DNA from: Halomonas organivorans
GTDB taxonomy: Bacteria > Pseudomonadota > Gammaproteobacteria > Pseudomonadales > Halomonadaceae
Length of the DNA stretch: 64,000 nucleotides
Assembly (NCBI RefSeq): GCF_014192055.1
Contig: NZ_JACHXM010000001.1
Location: forward strand, 258,931-322,930
Direction: 5' to 3'
Under the pieces are notes generated by a model that saw only the letters and a list, made by a program, of their open reading frames with translations, searched no databases and was not told the origin of the DNA. A program made the position numbers and the translations under genes. This document shows, one piece after another, positions 61,613 to 64,000 of the stretch; the first letter of the stretch is position 1; each line of letters begins with the position of its first letter.

Positions 61613-61640
61613 CGCCTCCTCCCCGCAGGGGGAGGAGGCG
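61613..61640. promoter_or_regulatory. Inverted pair of MalT boxes upstream of malE
   Basis: CGCCTCCTCCCC (61613-61624) and GGGGAGGAGGCG (61629-61640) are exact inverse complements, 12-base arms. Each arm contains GGGGAGGAGG, a perfect match to the E. coli MalT box GGGGA(T/G)GAGG. It is about 105-130 bases upstream of the malE start. As RNA it would also be a stable hairpin, so a terminator for zapE is an alternative, but no T-run follows. Confidence 0.75.
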
Positions 61641-61701
61641 GCGTAAGGTCAGGGAGTAGGAAAAAAGCAGGGGAGCAGCTGGCACGCGTCGGGCGCAGTG
61701 T

Positions 61702-62838
61702 TCAAGCGCCCCCGAAGCGCGCCAGCTGCATCTCGCCGAGCCGGCTCAGGGTGCGGCGGAAGGGAAAGGACAGGTGCCCGACCCGGTAGAGCCCCTCGAG
61801 CGGGACCTCCGCCTCGAGGTAGAGCGGCACGCCCCGGTCATAGCACTCGTCGACCAGGGCGATGAAGCGCCGCACGCCATCGTCCTGGCGGGTCAACGCC
61901 GGCAGCTCGCGATCGCCGGTCGCCACGCGACGGCTGGCGTCTTCCGTGCCTCGGGCGATGCCACCCAGGGCAGGCCCGCCATCGAGCCGCGGCACCTCCC
62001 CGATGAGCACATGGCGGAAACGATCGCACAGGTCGATGAAATCCAGCGCCGACAGCGGTGCCTCGCACAGGGACGCGAAGCGACACCACAGCACCGTCTC
62101 GCTTCTCGCCTCCACCGGAATGGACCGGTGGCCGATCTCGACGGGGCCAGGCACCCGGCCCTGGCCGGCGCTCAGCGTATCGAAGACCGCCGCCAGGGGC
62201 GTCGGCTGGCCTGGCTCGCGCACCCAGTAGCGGCGCTGTCCCGCCCCGGGATGACGGCGATGGTCCTCGTCGCCGTCTAGGTGCACCACGCCCATGTGGC
62301 GATTGATCGCGTCGATCGCCGGCAGGAAGCGCTCACGGTTGAAGCCGTCCGCATAGAGCTGCTCCGGCGCCTGGTTGGAGGTCGCCACCAGCACCAGTCC
62401 CCGTTCGAACAGCGCCTCGAACAGACGCCCCAGCAGCATGGCATCGGCGATATCGTTGACGAACAGCTCGTCGAGACACAGCACCCGAACCTCGTCGGCG
62501 AGCTCCGCCGCCAGGTGACACAGCGGATCGGGCGTCCCGGAGAGCTGGAACTGCCGCCGATGCACCCAGCGCATGAAGTGATGGAAGTGCAGTCGCCGGG
62601 CCGGCACCGTCAGCCCAGCATGGAAGCGATCCATCAGCCAGGTCTTGCCCCGCCCGACCGAGCCCCACAGGTAGACGCCGTCCGGCGCCGGCTCTCCGCG
62701 CGCCAGGGCCCGGTGGGTCGCCCCCAGCGCCGCGACGGCCCGCCATTGGGCGGGATCCTCGACGAAGCCGTGCCGCTCGAGGGCCTCACGATAGGCCGCT
62801 TCGGGGCCGACTGGAGAAGGCTGGACCGTCGATGCCAT
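61702..62838 (-). CDS. zapE: Cell-division ATPase ZapE (AFG1 family)
   Basis: A 378-residue AAA-like ATPase: Walker A 'LWGSVGRGKTWLMDRF', 'LHFHHFMRWVHRRQF' and Walker B 'VLCLDELFVNDIADAMLLGR', with sensor 'VLVATSNQAPEQLY'. ZapE acts at the division ring under stress. The gene is directly downstream (1 base gap) of the DUF808 gene and probably shares its transcript. Confidence 0.93.
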   Translation of the reverse strand: MASTVQPSPVGPEAAYREALERHGFVEDPAQWRAVAALGATHRALARGEPAPDGVYLWGSVGRGKTWLMDRFHAGLTVPARRLHFHHFMRWVHRRQFQLSGTPDPLCHLAAELADEVRVLCLDELFVNDIADAMLLGRLFEALFERGLVLVATSNQAPEQLYADGFNRERFLPAIDAINRHMGVVHLDGDEDHRRHPGAGQRRYWVREPGQPTPLAAVFDTLSAGQGRVPGPVEIGHRSIPVEARSETVLWCRFASLCEAPLSALDFIDLCDRFRHVLIGEVPRLDGGPALGGIARGTEDASRRVATGDRELPALTRQDDGVRRFIALVDECYDRGVPLYLEAEVPLEGLYRVGHLSFPFRRTLSRLGEMQLARFGGA

Positions 62839-62839
62839 C

Positions 62840-63760
<921 letters not shown>

Positions 63761-63817
63761 GTTGGCCTCCTTGGCATGGATGGGCGAGTCGTTCCCAGCA
63801 TAACCGCCCGCGAGGAC

Positions 63818-63843
63818 AAAAAAAGCCCCGCTGAGAGCGGGGC
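63818..63843 (-). terminator. Strong intrinsic terminator
   Basis: Minus strand: GCCCCGCT (63843-63836), a 3-base loop, AGCGGGGC (63832-63825), then seven T residues (63824-63818). It ends the transcript of the truncated gene at 63873 and separates it from the DUF808 unit. Confidence 0.92.
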
Positions 63844-63872
63844 AACGAGAGAGCATCAGGGGGCGAGGGACA

Positions 63873-64000
63873 TCATCGCTGGAAGGGGTAGACGCTGCCC
63901 AGCTTGAGCAGGCGGGTCAGCTCGTCCAGGGCGGTGAGCGTCTCGTGGGCGAGCGCCGGGTCGGCCAGGTCGGCCGGCGCCAGGCGATCGCGGTAGTGAC
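63873..64000 (-). CDS. C-terminal fragment of an unidentified gene
   Basis: The final 42 codons of a minus-strand gene that enters from the right edge and stops at 63873-63875. The tail reads '...[18 protein letters not shown]' then '[11 protein letters not shown]', a helical, leucine-rich C-terminus. Codon bias matches the neighbours and a perfect terminator follows, so it is real coding sequence, but the fragment is too short to name. Confidence 0.6.
   Translation of the reverse strand, partial: HYRDRLAPADLADPALAHETLTALDELTRLLKLGSVYPFQR

Noticed and set aside
61613..61640. Simple rho-independent terminator for zapE
   Set aside because: The stem is strong but no T-run follows on either strand, and both arms match the MalT box, so a regulatory dyad is the better reading. 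A terminator role is not fully excluded.

Overview
The window looks like a chromosomal segment of a moderately halophilic gammaproteobacterium, most likely Halomonas or a close relative. The grounds are high GC with strong G/C third-position bias, an NhaD-type sodium/proton antiporter, an alpha-glucosidase of the Halomonas HaG type (GH13) inside a maltose locus, and typical gammaproteobacterial families (ZapE, DUF3581, DUF3422, YgjV, NfsA, PncB). I saw no rRNA, tRNA, phage, insertion sequence or CRISPR array. This assignment is inference from protein content; no database was searched.

Layout. 1-16.4 kb is an accessory-like mosaic of small regulator/target modules: a MerR regulator with a DUF2938 membrane protein, LysR plus MFS exporter diverging from a nitronate monooxygenase, a dipeptidase-E-like peptidase and a penicillin-V-acylase-like hydrolase in visibly AT-richer DNA, LysR/azoreductase, LysR/SDR, NfsA nitroreductase, and AraC with a LysE exporter. 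16.6-23.2 kb holds DUF1499, pncB, a bacterioferritin lacking the haem methionine, a YgjV protein and an EmrB/EmrA-like efflux pair. 23.4-29.7 kb is rich in c-di-GMP genes: a stand-alone EAL protein overlapping a PAS-GGDEF protein, then a periplasmic sugar-binding-type protein overlapping a membrane GGDEF protein, with arfB in between.

30.9-34.2 kb is the most unusual part. Four overlapping genes encode a His-rich membrane protein, a ketoacyl-ACP synthase III-like enzyme with an intact Cys-His-Asn triad, a haem-oxygenase-like di-iron protein and an unrecognised helical protein. They lie behind a promoter overlapped by a palindrome resembling a fatty-acid-responsive TetR (PsrA-type) site, with a possible 14-codon leader. 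It reads as an undescribed fatty-acyl-derived biosynthetic pathway.

35-48.7 kb holds transport and membrane genes (CorA-like, ChrA, NhaD, TRIC/UPF0126), a second sensory c-di-GMP cassette (phosphate-binding-like protein, outer-membrane barrel, PAS-GGDEF-EAL), and an orphan acyltransferase of the exosortase-associated, autoinducer-synthase-like family. 48.8-61.5 kb is a complete maltose/maltodextrin system: malT, alpha-glucosidase and malK on the plus strand, and malE, malF, malG, lamB and malM on the minus strand. MalT-box-like sequences, several arranged as inverted repeats, stand upstream of the glucosidase, lamB and malE; strong terminators follow malG and lie between lamB and malM. LamB and MalE would bring maltodextrin in, MalFGK2 would transport it, the cytoplasmic glucosidase would hydrolyse it, and MalT would control all of it. 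The window ends with zapE, a DUF808 membrane protein and a truncated gene.
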